64,000 nt of DNA from an uncultured Clostridia bacterium (GTDB taxonomy: Bacteria; Bacillota; Clostridia; Christensenellales; UBA1242): contig CAKVGZ010000003.1 of assembly GCA_934747765.1 (NCBI GenBank), positions 62,001 to 126,000 on the forward strand. Reading direction: 5' to 3'. Position numbers and translations under genes: made by a program. Of the stretch, positions 9,341-17,217 are shown piece by piece (positions within the stretch are counted from its first letter, which is position 1; each line of letters opens with the position of its first letter). The notes beneath the pieces are model-generated. The model had not been told where the DNA came from, did no database searches, and saw only the letters and a list, made by a program, of their open reading frames with translations.

Positions 9341-10185
9341 TAATCTTGATGTCGCAGTTTTTTCTTTCTTTTGCGAGGTTTGGATTCTGCTTCTTCCAAA
9401 GCGCGTGCGGTGATTTTCGTTGGTTTGAAAAGAAGATAGATAATCACAACGCATGGCAAACAAACTGCAACAATTATTATTATTTGAGTTGTTGATGGAA
9501 GAGAACTGAGTCCACTTTCTTCAACTTGATTTGCTGGTGCTTGGGTTGGAACGGTGAAGTCGGGTTCTTCAATTTCTTCAAGAAGTTCGGTGTTTGAAGG
9601 AATTGTGGTTAATAGGTCGCAAAACGCGCCATAAACGTATCCAAAAACTTCGCTTCCGTTTCTGATATATTTACAATAAAACCAAGTTGATGATTTGTGT
9701 GAAATTGCTTCTTCGCCGTCAATAGTTCCATAATATCTCAAATTTGTTTCGAGAAATGGCAATGTTTCGATTGTGTTAAGACCTTCCGATTGCGACGGGC
9801 TTGAACGAAGTGCAGTGCCTCCTGGAATGAAAACTCGGAAACTTGCATTTGCAAATGGTGTTTGAGGCACTCCTTTAACGCATTTTACTTCACTTTTTTT
9901 CACGTAACCAGTTTTATCTAAATATCTTGCCGTGAAAAAATTGGAATTTTCACAACTTGAAATTTCAACAAAATATGTTTGAGGGATGACAAAAAAAATG
10001 TTTGAAACTTCTTCACTTCCGTTGGTTGATCGATATAGTTTTACGTTTGATGAAACAATTTGGGCATAGTAAACCTGTGACACAGCGCACACATAAGATG
10101 GTTTTGATTTTGGAAGCAAAAGCACAGCGACAAGAAAAATTGATATTAAAAAAACAGTTGTTTTCTTAAATATTTTTGCGGTCAT
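9322..10185 (-). CDS. SH3-like-domain wall/membrane protein
   Basis: A 287-residue protein with an N-terminal hydrophobic signal/anchor (residues 9-26), an extracellular part, and a second hydrophobic helix (about 232-252) followed by a basic tail (KPRKRKKKLR). The extracellular region has patterns typical of bacterial SH3-like folds: VKLYRSTNGS, KTGYVKKSEV, then GTALRSSPSQ with WFYCKY and FGYVYGAF. Such domains usually bind peptidoglycan. No catalytic domain is visible. There is no Shine-Dalgarno; the -10 TATACT lies 6 nt before the ATG, so the mRNA is probably leaderless. Confidence 0.7.
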   Translation of the reverse strand: MTAKIFKKTTVFLISIFLVAVLLLPKSKPSYVCAVSQVYYAQIVSSNVKLYRSTNGSEEVSNIFFVIPQTYFVEISSCENSNFFTARYLDKTGYVKKSEVKCVKGVPQTPFANASFRVFIPGGTALRSSPSQSEGLNTIETLPFLETNLRYYGTIDGEEAISHKSSTWFYCKYIRNGSEVFGYVYGAFCDLLTTIPSNTELLEEIEEPDFTVPTQAPANQVEESGLSSLPSTTQIIIIVAVCLPCVVIIYLLFKPTKITARALEEAESKPRKRKKKLRHQDYYEYDE

Positions 10186-10191
10186 GCAAAA

Positions 10192-10200
10192 AGTATATCA
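10192..10200 (-). promoter_or_regulatory. Extended -10 promoter, leaderless start of the SH3-like gene
   Basis: On the minus strand TGATATACT (TG-n-TATACT) ends 6 nt before the ATG at 10185. No consensus -35 is seen. The transcript should begin at or within a base of the start codon. Confidence 0.6.
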
Positions 10201-10261
10201 GCATTTTTTTAATTCACCTTAAGAGAAATATGTCTAAAAATAATGAAATTACGGAGATATT

Positions 10262-11719
10262 ATGACAAAAACTGAAATTTTGAAAATGATATATTCAATC
10301 GATAAACAACTGAAAATAAAAAGTTCTCATAATGCAATTGACAAATACAATTCTGGCAACAAAAAACATTTGAAACAACTTGAATTTCACAAATGTTCCA
10401 AAAGAAACAGATGGGTGTTTGGTGGAAACAGAAGTGGAAAAACTGAATGCGGAGCAGTTGAAACTGTTTGGCTTGCAAGAGGAATTCACCCTTACAGACA
10501 AAACAAAGATAATATTTCGATTTGGGTTGTTTCTCTTTCAAAACAAGTTCAACGTGATGTTGCGCAAAACAAAGTTTTTCATTATTTAAAGCCAGAATGG
10601 ATTGAAGACGTTGTTATGGAAAGTGGCAGTAAAGATTTCCCTGAAAGCGGAATTGTGGATTATTTGCTGATAAAAAATATTTTTGGAGGCTACAGCCGAA
10701 TTGGGTTCAAAAGTTGTGACCAAGGTCGAGAAAAATTTCAAGGAACTTCGCTTAATTATGTGTGGTTTGACGAAGAGCCTCCGCAAGATATATACAAAGA
10801 ATGCAAAATGAGGGTTATTGACCGACAGGGCGAAATTTATGGCACCATGACTCCACTCAAAGGATTGACGTGGGTGTATGACGAAATTTATCTGAATGAA
10901 AAAATGGACGATGAAGTTTGGTCGATTTGCATGAGTTGGGATGATAATCCATATTTAAACGAAGATGAGATAAAAAGTTTGAAAGCGTCAATGAGTGAAA
11001 GCGAACTTGAAACAAGATGCTATGGAAAGTTCACTGCAGTTGGCGGACTTGTCTATCCTGAATTCGACCCAGACGTGCACGTCATAGACCCGTTCGATGT
11101 TCCAAAAGAATGGTTTGACAAAATTTCTATTGACCCAGGTTTGAACAACCCGCTTTCAGCTCACTGGTACGCCGTGGACTTTGATGGGAATGTCTATGTG
11201 ATTGCGGAACATTATCAGGCGGGGAAAGATATAATTTATCATTCAAATGAAATCAAGCGCATATGCGAAAGTCTTGGTTGGGGAAAAGGCTTTGGAGGAA
11301 AATATGAAGCGATTATCGATTCGGCTGCAAATCAAAGAACTCTTGCAGGTGTTAAAAGTGTGACCGAACTATTTTTGGAAAATGGAATCTATGTTTCGCC
11401 GAAGGTTAATAAAGACCTTTTTTCTGGAATTAACAGAGTAAAATCCTATCTTAGAAATGCCGAGGGAAAATCTCGACTTTTCATTTTCAGAAACTGTGTG
11501 AATTTAATTCGTGAAATAAAAGGATATTTTTGGGGGAACAATGATGCTCCAACAAAAAAAGATGACCACTCGCTTGACGAACTCAGATATTATATAATGT
11601 CACGGCCTGATATTCCCAAAATGGACGTCAAAAAGACCGAAATTGAGCGAGATAAAGAAAAACTTATCAGAAAACTTGATTTTGCTAAAAAATCTCAAGG
11701 ATTTAAAAAGTTTAAATAA
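10262..11719 (+). CDS. Orphan phage-type terminase large subunit
   Basis: A 485-residue two-domain terminase. ATPase: Walker A GGNRSGKT (54-61), Walker B YVWFDEEPP with D170/E171, coupling motif GTMTPLKG (194-201). RNase H-like nuclease: SIDPG (D291), IIDSA (D353) and DDHSLDELRY (434-443), so all expected acidic residues are kept. Terminases package phage DNA into procapsids with a small subunit and portal. None of those, nor any capsid, tail or integrase gene, is present nearby. The intact motifs argue against recent decay. It may be a domesticated enzyme or the last survivor of a prophage. A GGAG site precedes the ATG. It is separated from the next gene by 15 nt. Confidence 0.88.
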   Translation: MTKTEILKMIYSIDKQLKIKSSHNAIDKYNSGNKKHLKQLEFHKCSKRNRWVFGGNRSGKTECGAVETVWLARGIHPYRQNKDNISIWVVSLSKQVQRDVAQNKVFHYLKPEWIEDVVMESGSKDFPESGIVDYLLIKNIFGGYSRIGFKSCDQGREKFQGTSLNYVWFDEEPPQDIYKECKMRVIDRQGEIYGTMTPLKGLTWVYDEIYLNEKMDDEVWSICMSWDDNPYLNEDEIKSLKASMSESELETRCYGKFTAVGGLVYPEFDPDVHVIDPFDVPKEWFDKISIDPGLNNPLSAHWYAVDFDGNVYVIAEHYQAGKDIIYHSNEIKRICESLGWGKGFGGKYEAIIDSAANQRTLAGVKSVTELFLENGIYVSPKVNKDLFSGINRVKSYLRNAEGKSRLFIFRNCVNLIREIKGYFWGNNDAPTKKDDHSLDELRYYIMSRPDIPKMDVKKTEIERDKEKLIRKLDFAKKSQGFKKFK

Positions 11720-11734
11720 TGGAATAATTATATA

Positions 11735-12094
11735 ATGCTAGACAGAAAAGAAAAATTGGTTATGGGATATATCTTTGACAATTGCGAAAGCGGAAAAACA
11801 AGACTTTTCCCTTCGCAGGAGTTGATTGATTTTCTCGTGCAAAAAAAGAACGTCATTTCCACAAGTGAACTTGACGAAATTATGATTTCTTTGTCTAAAG
11901 AAGGATTAATCGATTTTGTTTCTAGCGACAGCAAAAATGGGGCGGTGTATTGTGTGAGTTTGAAAAACAAAGGACTTCTTTTCAAAAAAGACCTTCAAAA
12001 AGAAAAGCGCCATGCTTCATGGGTGATTCTTCGAACTGCGCTTCTTGCAATTTTCAGTTTTGTTATTGGGCTTTTGCTTAGAGCAATTTTTTAA
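11735..12094 (+). CDS. Small wHTH-like protein with C-terminal transmembrane helix
   Basis: A 119-residue protein with a predicted helical, winged-helix-like N-terminal part (1-80) and one hydrophobic helix at the very C-terminus (about 96-117) preceded by a KEKRH basic patch. It is clearly related to the protein encoded at 58238 (shared MLD start, VxCVS motif, similar length, terminal TM helix). It could be a membrane-tethered regulator. Only a weak GGA ribosome site is seen. It follows the terminase gene closely and ends in a terminator, so the two probably form one transcript. Confidence 0.65.
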   Translation: MLDRKEKLVMGYIFDNCESGKTRLFPSQELIDFLVQKKNVISTSELDEIMISLSKEGLIDFVSSDSKNGAVYCVSLKNKGLLFKKDLQKEKRHASWVILRTALLAIFSFVIGLLLRAIF

Positions 12095-12124
12095 ATCAAC
12101 TGATTTTCAGTTGATTTTTTTTTA
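12093..12124 (+). terminator. Terminator after the wHTH-TM gene
   Basis: Perfect inverted repeat AAATCAACTGA / TCAGTTGATTT with a run of T, overlapping the stop codon. Confidence 0.9.
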
Positions 12125-12158
12125 TTAAAAGGTTATATTTATATTGAAGCGAGGGAAA

Positions 12159-12803
12159 ATGATTCTCATTAAAAATTTATGTTTAAAATTCACAAAAGAA
12201 TTCTATGCACTTTATGACGTTAATCTTGAAATAAAAAAGGGCGAATCTGTTTCGTTTTTGGGAGAAGACCACAGCGGGAAAACAACTCTCTTGCGTGTTC
12301 TTTGCAAACTTGAAAATGATTATTCGGGCGAGGTTTATTTAAAAAACATTCCATTAAAAAAAGTGGATTTTTCTGCGGACATTGACATGGGATACATTCC
12401 TGCAACTCCAATTTTTCTTGAGAAAAAAACTGTATATCAAAACTTGCAACACATCTTGAAAGTGAGAAAAATTTCAAAACGCGAATGTGAAGACAAAATC
12501 AATAATCTCTTAATTGATTTCAACCTTGAAAAATATCGCGATGAAAAAGTAAAGAATTTGACTCTTTACGAAAAGTACATGCTTTCGTTTGCGCGTTTGT
12601 CCCTTCGCAATGTTGAGCTTGTTTTGATAGATAACATTTTTGAAAATCTTTCCCAAGAAGAATATGAAAAAATTTCGGCAACAATAAAAAAACAATTTCT
12701 TCAAAATAAGACAACAACCATCGTTGCAACAACCTCTTCTTCCATTGCAAAAGACTTGACAAAACGCATAATTAAGTTTAAACTTGGCTCAATAGAAGAA
12801 TAG
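12159..12803 (+). CDS. Degenerate ABC-type ATPase
   Basis: A 214-residue ABC nucleotide-binding fold; the ATG at 12159 follows GAGGG and is preferred to the in-frame TTG at 12144. Walker A is intact (GEDHSGKT, 35-42). The catalytic parts are not: Walker B ends LID-N (Asn159 where the catalytic Glu should be), the LSGGQ signature is NLTLYEK (133-139), the Q-loop region reads YIPATP, and the H-switch position reads ATTSS with no His. It could bind ATP without normal hydrolysis. It lies upstream of a PucR-type HTH gene (33-nt gap) and a membrane protein gene, with which it probably works. Confidence 0.75.
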   Translation: MILIKNLCLKFTKEFYALYDVNLEIKKGESVSFLGEDHSGKTTLLRVLCKLENDYSGEVYLKNIPLKKVDFSADIDMGYIPATPIFLEKKTVYQNLQHILKVRKISKRECEDKINNLLIDFNLEKYRDEKVKNLTLYEKYMLSFARLSLRNVELVLIDNIFENLSQEEYEKISATIKKQFLQNKTTTIVATTSSSIAKDLTKRIIKFKLGSIEE

Positions 12804-12836
12804 CAAAAGATGACACACTGAACTTGGAGAGCAAAA

Positions 12837-13184
12837 ATGAAAACAAAAACCGCTGTTTTTTCAAATCTTTGTAATAGAGAATTATTTATGCCAGAAAATG
12901 TTGTGGGGCAAAAATTGAAAATCCCTGCATACAAAAGAATTTTTAAGGATGAAAATTTGATAAAAATTCTTGAAAATGAGTCAATTAATCAAACCGTTGA
13001 CGCATTCATAAAAAATGGTCTTAATCTTTCTCTTGCATCGGCAAATTCCTATCTGCATAGGAACACGCTTATTTATAGAATTGAAAAAGTTAACAAAATG
13101 ATTGGACTTGATTTGAAAAAATTCGAAGATTGCATGATTTATGTTAATATGCGACAAATTTATTCTATGGTGGTAAAAAAATAA
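12837..13184 (+). CDS. PucR/CdaR-type helix-turn-helix protein
   Basis: A 115-residue protein. The C-terminal half has the PucR C-terminal HTH signature: NSYLHRNTLIYRIEKVNKM followed by GLDL and an M/R-rich last helix. Full-length PucR/CdaR regulators carry long N-terminal sensing domains; here only ~45 residues precede the HTH, so it is a minimal DNA-binding module. A GGAG site lies 8 nt before the ATG. It sits between the ATPase-like gene and a membrane protein gene whose start is 1 nt after its stop, implying one operon. Confidence 0.75.
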   Translation: MKTKTAVFSNLCNRELFMPENVVGQKLKIPAYKRIFKDENLIKILENESINQTVDAFIKNGLNLSLASANSYLHRNTLIYRIEKVNKMIGLDLKKFEDCMIYVNMRQIYSMVVKK

Positions 13185-13185
13185 C

Positions 13186-14124
13186 ATGATGTTTAAGAAT
13201 TCAACTAAATTATTAGTTGCCAACTTCTCGATTGTTTGGAAGTTGATTCTTTATTATATCATTGTTTTTGGAATCACAATTGGCCTCATCGCTCCTTTCT
13301 TCACTCAAATTGGTGAAGCTTTTAATGGAGCAGGGCTTTTGGATGAAATTGGATCTTTGCTAACAAATTTTAATGTTTCGGTCAATCCTTTCAAATTGGT
13401 CGTTAATCTTAATGATGCGTTCACAAACATCTTCAGCTTGTTGCTAGGATTTTTGAAATCTAACACTGTTGTAGCGCTTTATGTTTGCTTTGTTGCTTTA
13501 TATTTGTTCCCATTCCTTTTAAGTCTTGCCGATTTGCCAGTTGGTCAAGTTCTTTTTGGCTACATGTCTAGTCTAACAAAATATTCTTTCACAGGCTCAT
13601 ATCTCAAATATCTTTCACGTTCTGTTAGATATCAACTTTTGAAACAACTTCTTTTGTTGCCTTTCAACATTTTGATTGTTCTTGCATTTGTCTATGCTTT
13701 GCGCCTTGTGACGCTCGCTTCATGGATGATATATATCATGCCTCTTATTCTTGTGACCATAATTGTCACATTGAGCGGACTTAAGAAGACCATTTTTTCT
13801 GGATGGACACCAGCAATTGTTGTTTATGATTGCAACATGTTCAAAGGATTTAAAAAAGGGATTAAAGCAGTTTCAAGAAGATTTTTGAAAGTCTTTTCAA
13901 CTTCACTTATGATAATGTTAATTGGCATTGCTGTGACATATTTGTTTGGGACTTTCGTGTTCCCAATAATTTTCCCATTCTTTGCATCATTCTTCTATGT
14001 TTTTGAAATGGTCATGTTCTATGGAAGCCAAGGAATGAGATATTATGTTGACTTGGACACAATACTTTCTCCAAAACGACTTGAAGAAAATGACCCATAT
14101 AAAAAAGTTAGATATATAATTTAA
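13186..14124 (+). CDS. Polytopic membrane protein, unknown family
   Basis: A 312-residue protein with about six hydrophobic segments (roughly 15-38, 80-112, 150-172, 178-200, 240-262, 264-285) and few charged residues outside loops. No transporter signature is recognised. Two consecutive ATGs (13186, 13189) are possible; GGTGG upstream is a usable ribosome site. It starts 1 nt after the HTH gene. Because an ABC-type ATPase is the first gene of the set, it might be its membrane partner, but it does not resemble a known ABC permease. Confidence 0.7.
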   Translation: MMFKNSTKLLVANFSIVWKLILYYIIVFGITIGLIAPFFTQIGEAFNGAGLLDEIGSLLTNFNVSVNPFKLVVNLNDAFTNIFSLLLGFLKSNTVVALYVCFVALYLFPFLLSLADLPVGQVLFGYMSSLTKYSFTGSYLKYLSRSVRYQLLKQLLLLPFNILIVLAFVYALRLVTLASWMIYIMPLILVTIIVTLSGLKKTIFSGWTPAIVVYDCNMFKGFKKGIKAVSRRFLKVFSTSLMIMLIGIAVTYLFGTFVFPIIFPFFASFFYVFEMVMFYGSQGMRYYVDLDTILSPKRLEENDPYKKVRYII

Positions 14125-14180
14125 TAAATTTGTTATTAAACAACTTTGTGTTGTTAAAAATATAAAAAGGAAAAAATAAA

Positions 14181-16037
14181 ATGAACGAAAATGAAAATTT
14201 ATTGCATCAAGAAGGTGCAAATTCTGAAGTTGTGCCTTCAGAAATTAAGCACGAAAAAAAGCACATAAAACAATTTGCAATTCGCAAAAAACCTACAAAA
14301 AGTGCACCTCAAAATGCAACTGAAAGCCAGCAAAACTCGAATGAATTGAGCGAAACAAAAATTGTTAAATCCTCACAACCAAAATCCAAAAAATCTTTGA
14401 AGGTAACTTTCCTTGGCGGAGTTGGAGAAATTGGAAAAAACATGACCGCAATTGAATACGACAATGAAATAATTGTTATTGATGGCGGACTTTCTTTTCC
14501 AACTGGCGAATTCCCTGGGATTGACCTTGTTGTGCCTGACATTTCATATTTGCTTGCTAACAAATCAAAGGTTAAAGCAATTGTTTTGACTCACGGACAT
14601 GAAGACCACATCGGCGGGCTTCCATATATTTTGAATGAACTCAAAGTTCCAGTTTATGGCTCTGCAATGACTCTTGCACTTCTCGACAACAAAATGCAAG
14701 AACATAGGCTTGAATATAGGGGAATTAGGGTTAAACCAAAAAATCTTTTGAAATTGGGCAATTTCCAAATTGAGTTTATCAACGTGAGCCATTCAATCGC
14801 TGGCGCTCTTGCGCTTGCAATCACAACTCCAGTTGGAACTCTTGTTCACACCGGCGACCTTAAAATTGATTTCACTCCAGTTGACGGAGTTATAACGGAT
14901 CTGACAAGATTTGGCGAACTTGGAAAAAAAGGTGTTAAACTTCTTCTTTGCGAAAGCACCAATGTTTGCAGAAAAGGCTATTCCATGAGTGAAGCAAAAG
15001 TTGGACAAACTTTGGAACAATTGTTTGAAAAATTTGTTGGGAAAAGACTTTTTGTTGCAACATTTGCATCCAATGTTCACAGACTGCAACAACTTCTTCG
15101 CCTTGCCGAAAAATTTAAACGTAAGGTGATATTTGCGGGAAGAAGCATGGTGAATGTCACAGAAGCGGCAGCAAAAATTGGTGAAATTTCCTATAACAAA
15201 GAAAATATCGTTGAGATGGACAAAATTGACAAGTTTGCTGACGGAGAAATCTTGGTGCTTTGCACTGGAAGTCAAGGCGAACCTTTGAGCGCTCTTACTA
15301 GAATGGCGCATGGAGAATTTCCAAAAGTGAAACTTGGCGAAGGAGATGTTATTATTTTCTCTGCGTCACCAATTCCTGGAAATGAAAAAGCAGTTTATGG
15401 TGTTATAAACGAATTGTTCAAAAAAGGCGCAGATGTCATCTATGACGAACTTGCCGACGTTCATGCTTCTGGCCACGCTTGTCAAGAAGAACTTAAAACA
15501 ATTCATGCATTAACAAACCCAAGATTTTTCATTCCTGTACACGGGGAATATCGTCATCTCAAACAACACAAAGAACTTGCAATGGCAATGGGCATGAATG
15601 CAAGAGATATCATTTTGCCTGAACTTGGAATGCAAGTTGAAGTTGGCGAAAATTTCATCCGTCAGGCTGGATATGTTTCGGCGGGAATACGCCTTGTTGA
15701 TGGATATGGGCTTGGCGACCTTGGAAGTTCTGTTTTGAAAGAAAGAAAACAACTTTCTGAAGAAGGTTTCTGTGTTGCTGTTATAAATATGAGTTCGCTT
15801 TCGGGTGAAGCAGGATTTGAACCTTTCATAATCACTCGTGGGGTGGTTTATGAAAAAGAGTCCGAGGCGTTCACTCAAGATGCAAGAGCAGTCATTTCGA
15901 AGGCTTTGAAAGAACAAGACTTAAGAGCGTTTGACCCAAATGAAATTAAAGCAAACATAAAAAAAGTTCTTTCGAACTTTATCTACAAACGCACAAAAAG
16001 AAGACCAATGATTATCGCAATTTTGCTTATGGCTTAA
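14181..16037 (+). CDS. rnj: Ribonuclease J
   Basis: A 618-residue metallo-beta-lactamase/beta-CASP ribonuclease. The metal site THGHEDHIGGLP is near residue 137; HTGDLKID, LLCESTN and the late FFIPVHGEYRHL are typical of RNase J, which performs 5'-3' exonuclease and endonuclease RNA decay and rRNA maturation. A lysine/serine-rich extension of about 70 residues precedes the catalytic domain (family members usually start near the KVTFLGGVGEIGKN segment). An AAAAAGGA site precedes the ATG. The stop overlaps the convergent ylmC stop by 4 nt. Confidence 0.95.
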   Translation: MNENENLLHQEGANSEVVPSEIKHEKKHIKQFAIRKKPTKSAPQNATESQQNSNELSETKIVKSSQPKSKKSLKVTFLGGVGEIGKNMTAIEYDNEIIVIDGGLSFPTGEFPGIDLVVPDISYLLANKSKVKAIVLTHGHEDHIGGLPYILNELKVPVYGSAMTLALLDNKMQEHRLEYRGIRVKPKNLLKLGNFQIEFINVSHSIAGALALAITTPVGTLVHTGDLKIDFTPVDGVITDLTRFGELGKKGVKLLLCESTNVCRKGYSMSEAKVGQTLEQLFEKFVGKRLFVATFASNVHRLQQLLRLAEKFKRKVIFAGRSMVNVTEAAAKIGEISYNKENIVEMDKIDKFADGEILVLCTGSQGEPLSALTRMAHGEFPKVKLGEGDVIIFSASPIPGNEKAVYGVINELFKKGADVIYDELADVHASGHACQEELKTIHALTNPRFFIPVHGEYRHLKQHKELAMAMGMNARDIILPELGMQVEVGENFIRQAGYVSAGIRLVDGYGLGDLGSSVLKERKQLSEEGFCVAVINMSSLSGEAGFEPFIITRGVVYEKESEAFTQDARAVISKALKEQDLRAFDPNEIKANIKKVLSNFIYKRTKRRPMIIAILLMA

Positions 16038-16333
16038 TTCCCAATTTGTTTGTTTTGGGCGCGGAAATCGTATGTTGAAGTCACGGGATTGTTAACTCCA
16101 TAAAGTTCAACCAAAATTGTGTCTTCGCCAATTTTACAAACTTGAGAAAAAGGAATAAAAAGGTCATTTCCACCTTTTAAAAATCCAAAGATTGATTTGT
16201 TCCCCGGAACAACAATTCCACTGATTTGCCCAGTTGCAAGCGTGATGACAATGTCGACAATGTGCCCGAGGCGCGTTCCGTCGACAATGTTAACAACTTC
16301 TTTGCAACGTAAATCTAAAAATGAGGATTCCAA
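16034..16333 (-). CDS. ylmC: YlmC/YmxH-family PRC-barrel protein
   Basis: A 99-residue protein with the PRC-barrel pattern: LRCKEVVNIVDGTRLGHI, then DIVITLATGQISGIVVPG, then IPFSQVCKIGEDTILV. YlmC/YmxH proteins are small conserved Firmicutes proteins often annotated as sporulation-associated; their biochemical role is not established. The start is a TTG at 16333 with AAGGAAG well placed upstream; no ATG fits. It converges with rnj. Confidence 0.85.
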   Translation of the reverse strand: MESSFLDLRCKEVVNIVDGTRLGHIVDIVITLATGQISGIVVPGNKSIFGFLKGGNDLFIPFSQVCKIGEDTILVELYGVNNPVTSTYDFRAQNKQIGN

Positions 16334-16393
16334 ATTATCTTCCTTTTACAAATTATATATGCAACAAAAGTTTAAAAAATCACAAAATCTGAC

Positions 16394-16427
16394 AAAAAAC
16401 TCCAAACTTTCATTTGGAGTTTTATTT
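16394..16427 (-). terminator. Terminator after nrdR (works in both directions)
   Basis: Inverted repeat AAACTCCAAA / TTTGGAGTTT. On the minus strand it is followed by TTTTTT just past the nrdR stop; on the plus strand by TTTTATTTTT. Confidence 0.8.
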
Positions 16428-16871
16428 TTATAATGTTTGCAAAAAACTAATCAAATTTGACACATCTTCAAATTTTCTATAAACGCAAGCAAATCTGATG
16501 TAGGCAATTTCGTCAACTTCTTTCAATTTTTCCATTATCATTTCGCCAATTTGGCTTGATTTCACTTCTTGATTTAGTGAATTTGAAAGTGTTTTTTCAA
16601 TGTCCGAAACAATTTCTTCAATTTGCCCCAAACTGACAGGTCGTTTTTCGCATGCCTTTATTATGCCTTTTTTAACTTTCTCTTTGTCAAAAGTTTGTCT
16701 GCTTCCATCATTTTTTATCACAAGAATTGGAGTTGTTTCAACAGTTTCATAAGTTGTAAATCTCTTTCCACAATTCAAGCATTCACGGCGACGTCTTATC
16801 GAATTTGATTCGTCTGTTGCTCTTGAATCGATAACTTTGCTGTCAAAATATCCACAATATATGCATTTCAT
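16428..16871 (-). CDS. nrdR: Transcriptional repressor NrdR
   Basis: A 147-residue zinc-finger/ATP-cone repressor of ribonucleotide reductase genes. The N-terminal zinc ribbon has C3-x2-C6 (CIYCG) and later CLNCGKRF; the conserved RRRREC and FTTYE follow. The ATP-cone (PILVIKNDGSRQTFDKEKV) runs from about residue 47. The ATG at 16871 gives the usual MKC start and has GAGGT upstream; an in-frame GTG two codons earlier is less likely. No ribonucleotide reductase gene lies in the window. Confidence 0.96.
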   Translation of the reverse strand: MKCIYCGYFDSKVIDSRATDESNSIRRRRECLNCGKRFTTYETVETTPILVIKNDGSRQTFDKEKVKKGIIKACEKRPVSLGQIEEIVSDIEKTLSNSLNQEVKSSQIGEMIMEKLKEVDEIAYIRFACVYRKFEDVSNLISFLQTL

Positions 16872-16980
16872 TTCCACACCTCTTCCAATATTTAGATATA
16901 ATTTACCACAATATAAACCTTTTTACAAGTTTTTTTTATAAATTTTCATTTTATTTTTTTATTGTCATAAATTTAATATT

Positions 16981-17217
16981 ATGAACGATAAAACTCTTAA
17001 CAATTGCCTGAAAGACCACGATTATTTCATAACAGGAATTTCCTTGGAAAACAAAAATGTGGCAAGAAGACTGAGCGAACTTGGATTTTATCAAGGCGCA
17101 AGTTTTAGGGTGATTGGAATTTCTGCACTTAAAAAAACTTTTTTGATTCAAATTGGTGGCTACACCTTGTCGCTTAGGGCAAGTGTTGGTCAGCTTGTTT
17201 CTGTGAGGGAAAAATGA
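16981..17217 (+). CDS. feoA: Ferrous iron transport protein A (FeoA)
   Basis: A 78-residue SH3-like protein with the FeoA pattern: ITGIS..., RRLSELGFYQGASFRVI, and GYTLSLRASVGQLVSV. It is the small cytosolic partner of FeoB and overlaps its start codon by 4 nt (ATGA). No Shine-Dalgarno is visible; the gene may be leaderless, but the upstream promoter elements are weak. Confidence 0.93.
   Translation: MNDKTLNNCLKDHDYFITGISLENKNVARRLSELGFYQGASFRVIGISALKKTFLIQIGGYTLSLRASVGQLVSVREK

Noticed and set aside
8771..12094. An intact prophage around the terminase gene
   Set aside because: No portal, capsid, tail, lysis, integrase or small terminase genes are seen, and flanking genes are cellular.
12144..12158. 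TTG start for the ABC-type ATPase
   Set aside because: The ATG at 12159 has a GAGGG site at the right distance and matches the family N-terminus.
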